Shown one piece after another: positions 53,987 to 61,845 of a DNA stretch of 64,000 nucleotides. Every line of letters begins with the position of its first letter. Within the stretch, counting starts at the first letter, position 1. The notes under the pieces are model-generated. The model made no database searches, was not told the origin of the DNA, and was given only the letters and a program-made list of their open reading frames with translations. A program made the translations under genes and the position numbers. Origin of the DNA: Variovorax sp. E3 (GTDB lineage Bacteria; Pseudomonadota; Gammaproteobacteria; Burkholderiales; Burkholderiaceae_C); the NCBI RefSeq assembly GCF_016082275.1, contig NZ_MOWM01000004.1, positions 1 through 64,000 of the forward strand. The letters are read 5' to 3'.

Positions 53987-54058
53987 GATCGTAGGTTCGG
54001 GCGGCGTGCACCGGTAGGCCCTTGGCGCGGACCGTGGTGTTGCTCGCCACTCACCAAT
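53987..54058 (-). promoter_or_regulatory. Class A promoter A5 (ETF-QO-zinc finger unit)
   Basis: Plus-strand order: GATCGTAGG (53987-53995), 17 bases, GGTAGG (54013-54018), 20 bases, GTTG-N9-CACCAAT (54039-54058). A consensus copy. TGGTG-N12-CACCA symmetry is perfect here. The operator centre lies near -67 from the expected transcription start. Confidence 0.82.
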
Positions 54059-54073
54059 GCGCAGCTGGCGGTA

Positions 54074-54568
54074 TCACACGAACTTGACCGTCGCATTCAT
54101 GCCGACGCGCGACATCTTTGAATAGGGGCAGATGCGTTGCGTCTCGGCGACGAGCGCGGCGGCCTCGCAGGCGTCCATCTGAGGCAGGCTCACTTCGAGC
54201 TCGGCGACGATCAGGAACAGTCCGTCCACTGGGTCGCGCGCGAACGAGACCGTGGCTGCGATGTCGATGTGCGGCGGAAGGCGCATGCGCTTCGACGCGG
54301 CGGCGATCGTCATGGCGCCGTGGAAGCAGGACGCGAAGCCCGCTGCGAAAAGCTGCTGCGAGTTCGTTCCGCCGCCGTCGCCACCCAGCTCCTTGGGCTG
54401 GCGCAGGACGAGGTCGAGGTTGCCGTCGTCCGAAACGGCCCGGCCGGAAGCGCGCGCATGCCGCGCCTCGCCACCGGAAACGGCGACCGTGGTGGTGTAG
54501 AGCGGCAGTATCCCCTCGCCACTGTAGGGCGCGAGAAGTCCGGCGGGCGGGGTGGCGAGCGAGATCAT
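54074..54568 (-). CDS. Organic hydroperoxide resistance (Ohr/OsmC) protein
   Basis: Thiol peroxidase of the Ohr type, 164 residues, reducing organic hydroperoxides with dihydrolipoyl help. The two redox cysteines are present in AAGFASCFHGAM and TQRICPYSKMSRVGMNATV, and GDGGGTNSQQLF precedes the first. It is intact, unlike the paralogue at 45168. It is the last gene of a minus-strand OsmC run led by WrbA. Confidence 0.92.
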   Translation of the reverse strand: MISLATPPAGLLAPYSGEGILPLYTTTVAVSGGEARHARASGRAVSDDGNLDLVLRQPKELGGDGGGTNSQQLFAAGFASCFHGAMTIAAASKRMRLPPHIDIAATVSFARDPVDGLFLIVAELEVSLPQMDACEAAALVAETQRICPYSKMSRVGMNATVKFV

Positions 54569-54680
54569 GGTGAAGGCCCTTATGGTGCAAGTGCGGCTCG
54601 TTGCCGTCTGGGAGCGATTTCATATGCGATGCGCAGCCTCGGCACCGCGAACGTGACCCAGGCTGGGCCTTCTTCGGCGC

Positions 54681-55873
54681 TCATGGCGGGGTTTCGAATG
54701 CAACCGGATCGAAGCTCGTGCCCTGTGCGAGCGTGCGGTGCACCGGGCATCTCTGGGCGACCTCCAGCAGTTGAGCGCGCTGCGTGTCGTCGATTGCGCC
54801 CTCGACGGCTACCGTGCGGCTGAAGACATCGGCAGGCGAGCGGTTCCTGTCACGGCGGTGATTCACTGCGGTGCGGATGCGCGTCACCGGCCAGCCCTTG
54901 CTGTCGGCATGGTGGCGCAGCGTCATCGTGGTGCAGGCGGCGAGCGCCGATGCCAGCAGGTCGTAGGGCGTCGGGCCCGAACCGAGGCCGCCTGCCGTCT
55001 CGGGCTCGTCGGCCAACCACCGCGAACCGCCTGAGCGCAGCGCGAGCTGGAACTTGCCGAGTCCTGTCTCTTCGGCCAGGGCATCCGCGGCTTTGGCCTG
55101 CGATACCTGCGGCTGAGGCAAATAGCGCAGCGCCCATGTCGCTATCAGGCTGGCCACATCCTCCGCATCGTCGCGCCGCGACAGGAGGTGGTCGGCATCG
55201 TCCAGCGAGACATAGCTTTTGGGATGCCGGGCAGCGAGAAAGATACGCGTGGCGTTCTCGATGTCGACGATCTGGTCGCGCGGCGCATGCAGAAGCAGCA
55301 GCGGACGGCGCAGCGCCGCGATGCGCGCGCCCTGGTTCTGTCCGCGCAGGTCGTCGACGAAGGCCTTGCCCACGGACAGTGGCCGTCCAGCCACCTGCAC
55401 GAGCGTTTGTGCTTGCGTTTCAAGCCGCGCCAGGCCTCGGGGTCAAGCAGGCGCAGCACGTGAGCGATGTCGAACGGCGCCGCGATGGTCGCCACCGCAC
55501 GCGCGCTCGCGATGCCGCTCGTTGCCGCGAGCATTGCCGCACCGCCCAGGCTGTGGCCGATCAGCAGTTCAGGCGGCATCCCTGCTGCCTGCATTGCGGC
55601 CGCAGCGGACTCCAGGTCCTGCACGTTGAGGCTGAAGCTTGAATCGGCAAAGCTTCCTTCGCTCTCGCCGAGCCCGGTGAAGTCGAAGCGCAGCACGCCG
55701 ATGCCGGCGCTCGCGAGCGTGCGGGCAATGCGCACGGCCGCGAGATTCTTCCGGCCGCAGGTGAAGCAGTGCGCGAAGAGCGCCCAGCCGCGCTGTATGC
55801 CCTCCGGCATCTCCAGGGTGCCCGACAGGCGATGACCTTCGTGGTTGGGGAATTCGAATGGACGGGTGGGCAT
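54681..55873 (-). pseudogene. Bifunctional alpha/beta hydrolase-OsmC protein, frameshifted
   Basis: The repaired protein (about 397 residues) joins an N-terminal alpha/beta hydrolase (oxyanion region FAHCFTCGRKN, nucleophile in LIGHSLGGAAM, acid in HAPRDQIVD, His in DDADHLLS) to a C-terminal OsmC domain (GGLGSGPTPYDLLASALAACTTMTLR, CPVHRTL). This fusion is a known family. The frame is lost near 55421 after the EAWRGL segment; the other frame continues ETQAQTLVQVAGRPLSVGKA. One base is missing, most simply a G in TTGGAA. As sequenced the hydrolase lacks its acid and His. Confidence 0.85.
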
Positions 55874-55884
55874 GCGGTGCTCCT

Positions 55885-56271
55885 TCAGTCCAGGGTCGTA
55901 CGAATTCGCAGGCCCGACTTCAGCGAGAGCGTGACCGGCGTACGCTCGGCAACCTCGGCCAGCCTTGCCTTCTGCGCTTCGTCGAGGCCTTCGATGCGCA
56001 AGGTGCGCGCCACTACCGTCGTGTTGTCCTCGCGCGAAAGCCGTAGCTCCACCTGCACTGATTCGAGCGGCCAGGCCTTGAGGTCTGCATACATTCGCAG
56101 TGTGATCGCGGTGCAGGCACCGAGGCCCGCGATGACGAGGTCGTAAGGCGAGGGGCCCGCGTCGTTGCCGCCGAGCGACAGCGGCTCGTCTGCGACGAAG
56201 CGGTGTCTGTCGCCGACCTCGATCTGTGTAAGGAAGCGGTCACGCCCGATGCTGGCGATGCCATGCGTCAT
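55885..56271 (-). CDS. OsmC-family protein
   Basis: A 128-residue OsmC-fold protein of the YhfA-like type. The first Cys region is present (GPSPYDLVIAGLGACTAITLRMY) but the second redox Cys is absent: the usual CPVH region reads TPVTLSLKSG. So it is unlikely to act as a classical two-cysteine hydroperoxidase. AGAGGG precedes the ATG at 56271. It lies between WrbA (26 bases) and the broken hydrolase-OsmC gene (11 bases), clearly an operon. Confidence 0.87.
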   Translation of the reverse strand: MTHGIASIGRDRFLTQIEVGDRHRFVADEPLSLGGNDAGPSPYDLVIAGLGACTAITLRMYADLKAWPLESVQVELRLSREDNTTVVARTLRIEGLDEAQKARLAEVAERTPVTLSLKSGLRIRTTLD

Positions 56272-56297
56272 AGAACCCTCTTTTCTCGCGGAAGTTG

Positions 56298-56900
56298 TCA
56301 CTCCGCCAGCCGGGCCGCGAGCCTTGCCACGTGCTCGCCCTGGAAGCGGGCGATGGAGAGTTCATTGGCAGATGGCGTGCGCTGACCATCGGAGCCGGCC
56401 AGCGTGCCCGCGCCGTAAGGCGAGCCGCCGGTGATCTCATTCATGTTCGTGAGGCCGCTGCACGAGTACGGTACGCCGGCGATCAGCATTCCGTGGTGCA
56501 GCAGTGTCGAATGAAACGAGGTAATGGTCGTCTCGTGGCCGCCGTGCTGTGTGGCGGTCGAGGTGAACACGCTGCCAATCTTGCCGATGAGCGCGCCCGT
56601 AGCCCACAGGCCGCCGGTCTGGTCGAGAAAGGCGCGCATTTGCGTGGCCATGTTGCCGAAGCGCGTGGGCGTGCCGAACAGGATGGCGTCGTATCCAGGG
56701 AGCTCTGCAACCACGGCGAGTTCCGCGGCTTGCTCGGCCTTGCCTCCGGCTTGATGCAGAGCGTCTGCGGACATCGTCTCCGGCACTCGTCTGAGGACCA
56801 CTTCGCTGCCGGGAACGCCGCGCGCGCCTTCGGCGACGGCCTGTGCCATCTGCTCGAGATGGCCGTACATGCTGTAGTAGAGAACGAGGATCTTGCTCAT
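56298..56900 (-). CDS. wrbA: NAD(P)H:quinone oxidoreductase, WrbA type
   Basis: FMN flavodoxin-like quinone reductase, 200 residues, with full WrbA signatures: [45 protein letters not shown] and GGSPYGAGT. It is closer to classical E. coli WrbA than the paralogue at 28336, as the YYSMYGH loop shows. It heads the unit WrbA-OsmC-hydrolase/OsmC-Ohr behind promoter A6, supporting a quinone and peroxide stress role. Confidence 0.93.
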   Translation of the reverse strand: MSKILVLYYSMYGHLEQMAQAVAEGARGVPGSEVVLRRVPETMSADALHQAGGKAEQAAELAVVAELPGYDAILFGTPTRFGNMATQMRAFLDQTGGLWATGALIGKIGSVFTSTATQHGGHETTITSFHSTLLHHGMLIAGVPYSCSGLTNMNEITGGSPYGAGTLAGSDGQRTPSANELSIARFQGEHVARLAARLAE

Positions 56901-56943
56901 GGTGATGTGGAGAAGAGAGTGGAAGAAAGCAGTTGCCGCAGGG

Positions 56944-57015
56944 GATCGTAGGAAGACAGGCGCCGCGCCGGTAGAGCGTTGCGAAGGCGCATGGTGTTGC
57001 CGTCGCGGCACCAAT
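56944..57015 (-). promoter_or_regulatory. Class A promoter A6 (WrbA-OsmC-Ohr unit)
   Basis: Plus-strand order: GATCGTAGG (56944-56952), 17 bases, GGTAGA (56970-56975), 20 bases, GTTG-N9-CACCAAT (56996-57015). It is back to back with A8, with 92 bases between the two operators. Confidence 0.82.
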
Positions 57016-57107
57016 GGCCGCACCGACCGCCACACCAATTGCCGTGCATATCGGGTGGCCTCGGGCATGCTCGGGGCACGACCGGCTGGTCTTGCATGAA
57101 CATCGCA

Positions 57108-57179
57108 TTTGGTGCGTATCAGGCACCACCGTGAGCCCTTTGGCGTACCTACCGACAAGGGGTTCCGCTGCCTAGGATC
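57108..57179 (+). promoter_or_regulatory. Class A promoter A8 (metallo-beta-lactamase-fold gene, opposite strand)
   Basis: Read directly on the plus strand: TTTGGTG-N9-CACC (57108-57127), 20 bases, CCTACC (57148-57153), 17 bases, CCTAGGATC (57171-57179). The same architecture is kept when the gene faces the other way, which rules out a strand-specific sequence artefact. The gene starts 128 bases downstream. Confidence 0.75.
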
Positions 57180-57306
57180 AAAGACACACGGCGCTGCGCC
57201 GTGATCGAGCCAGACGACAACCCCACGTGTCGAACGGCAATCTGCAGCCAGCCATTTGGCTGCCTTGGTCTGGCCTGCCGGACCATCCTTCAGGAGATTT
57301 ACCGTC

Positions 57307-58224
57307 ATGTTTTCCGTAGATGAAACCTTGCATTCCAGCCGTCAGAAAACCGCCGACCTGGTTCCGTCGCGCTATGCGCTGAGCATCGGCGAGATCGATG
57401 CGCTGGTCGTCAGCGATGGCGTGCTACCGCTGCCGGCCTCGACGATGGCCACCAACGCCGACCCGGCCGACCTTGCGAACTGGCTGAAGCGCATGTACAT
57501 GCCGCCGGACAAGTTCGACTGGCCGTTGAACGTGATGGTGGCTCGCAGCGGCGCGCAGACCATCCTCATCGACGCCGGGCTGGGCGGGCAGTTCGCGGGA
57601 TTTCCGCGTGCCGGACAGTTCCCCCAGCGGCTCGATGCCGCCGGCATCGATCTCGAGTCGGTGACCGACGTGATCCTCACGCACATGCACATGGACCATG
57701 TGGGCGGCCTGCTCGTGCCCGGGGTGAAGGAGCGGTTGCGTCCCGATGTGCGCATCCACGTGGCCAGGGCCGAAGTCGAGTTCTGGATTTCGCCCGACTT
57801 CTCCCACACCGTCATGCCGAACCCGGTGCCGGAGGTGCTGCGCGCGACCGCCACGAGCTTCTACAACGAATACCGCGACCAGCTGCGGATCTTCGAGACC
57901 TCGCACGAAGTGGCGCCGGGTGTGACCGTTCGTCTCACCGGCGGCCATACCCCCGGGCACAGCGTGGTTGACTTGGTGTCGGGCGGTGAACGGCTGATGT
58001 TCGCCGGCGACGCCATGTTCCCGGTCGGGTTCGACCACCCCGACTGGCAAAACGGTTTCGAGCACGATCCTGAAGAAGCAACCCGCGTTCGCATCGGTCT
58101 TTTCCAGGAACTGGTCAAGACCGGCGGGCTGCTGACGGCAGCGCACCTGCCGTTCCCGTCCGTCGGCCGGGTGGCGCTCGACGGTGACGTCTATCGTTGG
58201 GTGCCGGTGATCTGGGATTTCTGA
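57307..58224 (+). CDS. Metallo-beta-lactamase-fold hydrolase
   Basis: MBL-fold metalloenzyme of 305 residues. The zinc motif [11 protein letters not shown] (HxHxDH) is intact, with further ligands in [10 protein letters not shown] and [17 protein letters not shown]. Similar to AHL-lactonase-like and MBL-fold quinone or arylsulfatase relatives; the substrate is not clear. AGGAG lies before the ATG at 57307. It is the single plus-strand gene with a class A promoter, divergent from WrbA. Confidence 0.88.
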   Translation: MFSVDETLHSSRQKTADLVPSRYALSIGEIDALVVSDGVLPLPASTMATNADPADLANWLKRMYMPPDKFDWPLNVMVARSGAQTILIDAGLGGQFAGFPRAGQFPQRLDAAGIDLESVTDVILTHMHMDHVGGLLVPGVKERLRPDVRIHVARAEVEFWISPDFSHTVMPNPVPEVLRATATSFYNEYRDQLRIFETSHEVAPGVTVRLTGGHTPGHSVVDLVSGGERLMFAGDAMFPVGFDHPDWQNGFEHDPEEATRVRIGLFQELVKTGGLLTAAHLPFPSVGRVALDGDVYRWVPVIWDF

Positions 58225-58238
58225 TCGCCCCCCGGTAA

Positions 58239-58260
58239 CGCCCGGCTTGTGTGCCGGGCG
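58239..58260. terminator. Hairpin between convergent genes
   Basis: CGCCCGGC and GCCGGGCG form an 8-bp stem with a TTGTGT loop, 15 bases after the metallo-beta-lactamase-fold gene stop and 17 before the stop of the convergent gene. The T tract is poor, so it may be a weak bidirectional terminator. Confidence 0.5.
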
Positions 58261-58276
58261 GTTCGCTTATCGCGCT

Positions 58277-58645
58277 TCAGTCTTGCGAGAAGGTGTCGTC
58301 GCGCCAGCACAGCGAAGACAGGACGACACCTTCGCCGTCGATCTCGAATTCTTCCGGCAGCGGCCCGTCGATCTGCTCGAGCTGCACCGCGCCGGCGAGC
58401 CGGCCACGCAATTCGTTCGCCCAGGCGTCACCATTTGCCATCCAGGCGAGGCTCGTGTCGTCACCATCAAGCGAAGGTGCGAGCATTACCACGACGCGCA
58501 TCGCGCCCGCGTCGCTCGCGCCCTCGGGCTGGATGGCCCACAGGCGCAGGATGGCGGGGGTGGCGTCGTACCAGTCGGACAGGATGCTCGATGTCCGCGC
58601 GCTCTGGTGGCGTGCGTCAAGAGAGGGGTCGAGGGTGATCTTCAT
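58277..58645 (-). CDS. Conserved hypothetical protein
   Basis: A 122-residue soluble acidic protein with no recognised family. The sequence has regular alternation typical of a folded alpha/beta protein (ILRLWAIQPEGASD, MRVVVMLAPSLDG, VVLSSLCWRDD). It starts 49 bases after the histidine kinase stop, on the same strand, so it is probably in the A7 unit. Two other frames are open here, but this one has the best composition. Confidence 0.55.
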   Translation of the reverse strand: MKITLDPSLDARHQSARTSSILSDWYDATPAILRLWAIQPEGASDAGAMRVVVMLAPSLDGDDTSLAWMANGDAWANELRGRLAGAVQLEQIDGPLPEEFEIDGEGVVLSSLCWRDDTFSQD

Positions 58646-58694
58646 GTGCTGCGATCGTTGAACGCCGAGGCGTCGGGGAATGAAGCCGCGACGC

Positions 58695-59474
58695 TCAGGG
58701 GCGGCTACGGCGGTGAAGAGGAAGCCACACGCTGAACTCGGCGCCGCGGCCGATGCCCGCCGACGTCGCTTTCACAAAGCCGCCATGCGCGACCGAGAGG
58801 CCGTGCACCAGCGCAAGGCCGATGCCGAAGCCGCCGTGAACGCCGTTGGCGGCCGAGCCGGCCTGGCTGAACAAGCCGAAGACATGCGGGAGGAATTCGG
58901 GCGCGATGCCACAGCCGTTGTCCGCCACGCACAGCCGCGCGAAGCCGCTCTCCGAAGAGAGGCGAACCACCACTTCTGCGCCTTCCGGCGAGAACTTCAT
59001 GGCGTTGTCCAGCAGGTTGCCCACGATCTGTTCGAGCCGCACGGCATCGGCGTGGCAGAGCAGTGGATCGACGGATCTGAGTTCCGTTCGGATGCGCCCG
59101 GTGCTCCAATTGGCCCGCAGCGCGGCAACGAGGCCGAGTGCCAACTTGCCGAGATCGACCTCCGCGCAACGCAGCGCAAGCTTGCCGGTACGCACGCGCG
59201 AGAAGTCGAGCAGGTCATTGATGATGCGCGTCTGGTTCTCGACGGCGCGCTGAATTGATTCGGCGATCGTGCGGACGTGCGCGGATGCGCTCGACGCAGG
59301 CAGCCGTTTCAGCATCCGCGCGTTCATCTGGATCACGTTCAGTGGCTGTTTGAGCTCGTGCGACACGAGGGCCAATGCCTGGTCCCGGCTTGTGCAGCGC
59401 CATGCCGGCGCAACGCGGGGATCGTGGGCGATGTCCAGGGCGCCTGGCACGCCGGGCATGGATTGAAGGTTCAT
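58695..59474 (-). CDS. Soluble sensor histidine kinase
   Basis: A 259-residue histidine kinase without membrane segments or a recognised sensor domain. The HisKA H-box is LALVSHELKQPLNVIQM (phospho-acceptor His), and the ATPase domain has the N box NLLDNAMKFSPEG, G1 DNGCGIAPEFL, F box FGLFSQAG and G2 GGFGIGLALVHGL. The ATG at 59474 was chosen since promoter A7 lies just upstream. No response regulator adjoins; the LuxR pair at 43787-45087 are possible partners (inference). Confidence 0.88.
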   Translation of the reverse strand: MNLQSMPGVPGALDIAHDPRVAPAWRCTSRDQALALVSHELKQPLNVIQMNARMLKRLPASSASAHVRTIAESIQRAVENQTRIINDLLDFSRVRTGKLALRCAEVDLGKLALGLVAALRANWSTGRIRTELRSVDPLLCHADAVRLEQIVGNLLDNAMKFSPEGAEVVVRLSSESGFARLCVADNGCGIAPEFLPHVFGLFSQAGSAANGVHGGFGIGLALVHGLSVAHGGFVKATSAGIGRGAEFSVWLPLHRRSRP

Positions 59475-59517
59475 GGGGTTCGGTGCGATGGCGACATCAG
59501 GTGTTTGTGACCGGCAC

Positions 59518-59589
59518 GATCGTAGGCAGCGGGCCCGCGCGGCGGAAGGCATGCGCTGCGGCGCATGGTGTTGTTGCGCAGGCACCAAT
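59518..59589 (-). promoter_or_regulatory. Class A promoter A7 (histidine kinase unit)
   Basis: Plus-strand order: GATCGTAGG (59518-59526), 17 bases, GGAAGG (59544-59549), 20 bases, GTTG-N9-CACCAAT (59570-59589). A consensus copy with ATGGTG-N12-CACCAAT symmetry. The predicted start of transcription is about 40 bases before the kinase ATG. Confidence 0.82.
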
Positions 59590-59641
59590 CGTGACTGCAT
59601 CGATGCCTTGGCACGGGGCATCGTTCATGATTCCCAGACGC

Positions 59642-59666
59642 ATCGTTCGAAGACCTCGGGAACGAT
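59642..59666. promoter_or_regulatory. Perfect 7-bp inverted repeat (operator-like)
   Basis: ATCGTTC-N11-GAACGAT, a 25-bp dyad with perfect arms, sits between the kinase promoter A7 and the ECF41 promoter of the SDR/AraC side. A TAGGAT hexamer (59683-59688) follows 16 bases later in the plus direction. It is a plausible binding site for the AraC or a LysR regulator. Confidence 0.5.
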
Positions 59667-59758
59667 CCGGCCGCGGCTTCCTTAGGATGCAGGCATCCCG
59701 TCCTGGGGCGCAACGGGTGCCGCGCCAGGTGCGCGCCTACCCGGAGTTTTGAGATTTT

Positions 59759-59785
59759 TGTCACAAAACACCATGCTCAGCCGTC
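59759..59785 (+). promoter_or_regulatory. ECF41-type promoter upstream of the broken SDR gene
   Basis: TGTCACA (59759-59765), 16 bases, CGTC (59782-59785), identical in both boxes and in spacing to the sigma gene's own promoter at 40811-40837. It lies about 57 bases before the SDR start codon. ECF41 sigma factors classically drive a carboxymuconolactone decarboxylase, oxidoreductase or epimerase gene, so this SDR was probably its target. Confidence 0.78.
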
Positions 59786-59842
59786 TTGTGTTCATGAAGC
59801 GCGCGTGCGTCTTCCCGGCTCTTTCATTCACAGGATCGTCAC

Positions 59843-59964
59843 ATGCAGTTCACCGACAAGGTCGTTCTCATCACGGGTGCCGCATCGCGCAGCTTCAGGA
59901 TTTCGCCGCGACCAATGACAACATCGATCTTCTCGTCGCTGACGTGTCGAACCCCGCGACCTGA
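59843..59964 (+). pseudogene. Remnant of a short-chain dehydrogenase/reductase
   Basis: The ATG at 59843 begins MQFTDKVVLITGAAS, the N-terminal Rossmann strand of an SDR. The frame is then lost; in another frame the sequence reads RIAQLQDFAATNDNIDLLVADVSNPAT and stops at 59964, matching the adenine-binding DVSNPA region but not the expected order, and the catalytic YxxxK half is missing. So an internal deletion and a C-terminal truncation have occurred. The AraC gene starts 5 bases later. Confidence 0.7.
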
Positions 59965-59969
59965 GGCCA

Positions 59970-60989
59970 ATGCGATGCGAGGCGATGATGCGAGTTGATC
60001 CCGACGGGTACTTCGGCGGCGGCGAAGGCCGCGAGCGGGCCGGGGTGGCGTTGTCCGTGAGTCCGTTTTTCGGGCTGTCGCACTCCGACATGCGTGCCGC
60101 GCTCGCGCGCGAGGCCCGATACGTGGTGCATGACATGGGCGGCGTCACGGCCGTGCGCATGACGATGCCCGCCGCACGCGTCACGCGGCTGCCGTGGGAC
60201 TCCGGCGAGGCCGGCGCCGACGACATCCAGCTTGCCGTGCTGATCGACGGCGCGGCCATGGTCACCATGGGCGAAGAGGCCGCGCGGTTGGGTGTGGGCG
60301 ACTGGATCGTGCTGGACCAGCGCCGCGCAAGCACGTGGGCCGTGAACACCCACTCGACTTTCTTCGGGCTGCAGATTCCCAGGCGGCGCTTTGGCCGGAT
60401 CAGGTTGCCGTCGATGCTGGCTTCGCGCGGCACGCAACCAGCAGAGGCGCAGGCGGGGGAAATGAGCGGCATCTACGGTGTCATGAGCAACTTCCTGCGA
60501 ACGGTTGAAGCACAGCTCGCGCACATCGCTGGCGAGGCCGTCGCGCTGCTCGCCGATGCTACCGTCGGCCTGCTCGCCGCGGTCCTCGAGGAGGAGCGCA
60601 GCCGCAGCCGCGTGCCGCCCGACAGCCTTGCAATGCTGCGGCTTCGCGCGTCGCAGTTCGTGAGCGCCCATGCGGCCGACGCGGAACTTGGCGTCGAGGG
60701 CGTCGCGCATGCACTGAACTGTTCAACGCGATATCTCTACAAGGCGTTCGCCGGCGAGTCGATCAGTCCGGAAAGGCTGATCTGGAACGCACGGCTCGAG
60801 CGCAGTTGCCAGGCGTTGCTCGACCCGAAGAACCTGCACCGGCCGGTAGGAACGATCGCGTTCGAGAACGGTTTCAACAGCGACGCGCATTTCGCGCGCA
60901 CTTTCAAGGCTTCGTACGGCATGCCGCCGGGCCGCTTCAGATCGATGGCGGCCGCGCTTGCGCGGCCTTCTGAAACGGCCGCCGACTGA
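59970..60989 (+). CDS. AraC-family transcriptional regulator
   Basis: An AraC regulator of 339 residues of the AraC-binding-like (AraC/FeaR type) group. The N-terminal sensor has SVSPFFGLSHSDMRAAL and a cupin-like strand pattern (VHDMGGVTAVRMTMPAARVTRL); the C-terminal HTH pair is LGVEGVAHALNCSTRYLYKAFAGES and GTIAFENGFNSDAHFARTFKASYGMPPGRFR. It is placed after the SDR remnant and may now be driven by the ECF41 promoter at 59759. Met16 and Met17 of a second start site are possible. Confidence 0.87.
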   Translation: MRCEAMMRVDPDGYFGGGEGRERAGVALSVSPFFGLSHSDMRAALAREARYVVHDMGGVTAVRMTMPAARVTRLPWDSGEAGADDIQLAVLIDGAAMVTMGEEAARLGVGDWIVLDQRRASTWAVNTHSTFFGLQIPRRRFGRIRLPSMLASRGTQPAEAQAGEMSGIYGVMSNFLRTVEAQLAHIAGEAVALLADATVGLLAAVLEEERSRSRVPPDSLAMLRLRASQFVSAHAADAELGVEGVAHALNCSTRYLYKAFAGESISPERLIWNARLERSCQALLDPKNLHRPVGTIAFENGFNSDAHFARTFKASYGMPPGRFRSMAAALARPSETAAD

Positions 60990-61007
60990 GCGGCGGCCGG
61001 CGCCGCG

Positions 61008-61541
61008 TCATGCGCGGTGTTGTGCCGCGTCGAGAAAGCTGGCGCTGAAACGCCCGAACTCGGCCGATTCCACCACGCCGTTCCCATTGCCGTTGCGGTC
61101 CATCAAGTGCATCAGCGCCTGCGAGGTCTCGCTACCTTGCGTCGTGCCCTGCGTGGCCGCAAGGCCCTTCAGGAACTCGTCGCGCGAGATTTCGCCGTTC
61201 TTGTCGGTGTCCAGGCCGGAGGAGAGCTGGTCTTTCTCTTTTTGTGTTGCGCCGAGCTTGTCGAGCAGGCGATCGAAATCTTCCTTTGAAACAGATGCGA
61301 AAGGAGCCGCACCAGCCGCGCCCTGCGCTGGGTTCGCGGGTTCGTTCAGCCGGCGCATGGCGACCGTGATGCCGTCTGCCGAGAAGTCAGCAAAGGCCTT
61401 GGCGTCGTCGCTGAGCGAGACAAGCGAGGAGGGCTCGGTGGCGAGTTCTTCTGCGAGAGAGCGGGTCGGTAGCGCCGCGGCGGGAGGCGCCCTGAAGGAT
61501 GGTTGGAGGGAGGGCGCGTAGAAGGCATTGATGGGTCTCAT
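61008..61541 (-). CDS. EF-hand calcium-binding protein
   Basis: A 177-residue protein with a low-complexity N-terminal half and two C-terminal EF-hand loops: DTDKNGEISRDEF and DRNGNGNGVVESAEF, each with acidic or Asn ligands at positions 1, 3, 5 and Glu at 12 or nearby. No signal peptide is visible. The frame is open upstream, but the ATG at 61541 gives a compact protein. It converges with the AraC gene, 18 bases apart. The role is unknown; calcium signalling or storage is possible. Confidence 0.82.
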   Translation of the reverse strand: MRPINAFYAPSLQPSFRAPPAAALPTRSLAEELATEPSSLVSLSDDAKAFADFSADGITVAMRRLNEPANPAQGAAGAAPFASVSKEDFDRLLDKLGATQKEKDQLSSGLDTDKNGEISRDEFLKGLAATQGTTQGSETSQALMHLMDRNGNGNGVVESAEFGRFSASFLDAAQHRA

Positions 61542-61845
61542 TGGTTCTCGACTTTGGGGTTGGGTCGTTGGCGAAACGGGTTGCTTCGTGCCGCACGCAA
61601 CGTTATCCGGCGGGTGCAGATTCGATCGGCCGAACAGCGCAGCGAACCCGGATTGACTGTGCGCGCACTGTTCGCGTGGCAAGTGCAGTGCCGTGCAAGG
61701 CGCGATGCTCATTTGATCAACGCGCCGGACGACGCGGGGCATAACGTCGATGTCCAAGCCTATGACAACAGCCATTCCTTCCATCGGCGACATCCTCATG
61801 AATGCGGCGCGTGCCGGGCGCGCACGCTGACGACAGGCACAACGC
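61542..61845. other. Divergent intergenic region
   Basis: 304 bases between the divergent EF-hand gene and the giant regulator. It must contain both promoters. I see no class A element, no ECF41 promoter and no RNA gene here. Short frames in it look non-coding. Confidence 0.5.

Noticed and set aside
54605-54680. A class A promoter in the gap before the Ohr gene
   Set aside because: No GTTG-N9-CACCAAT or -10 element is present; the Ohr gene is better explained as the end of the unit led by WrbA.
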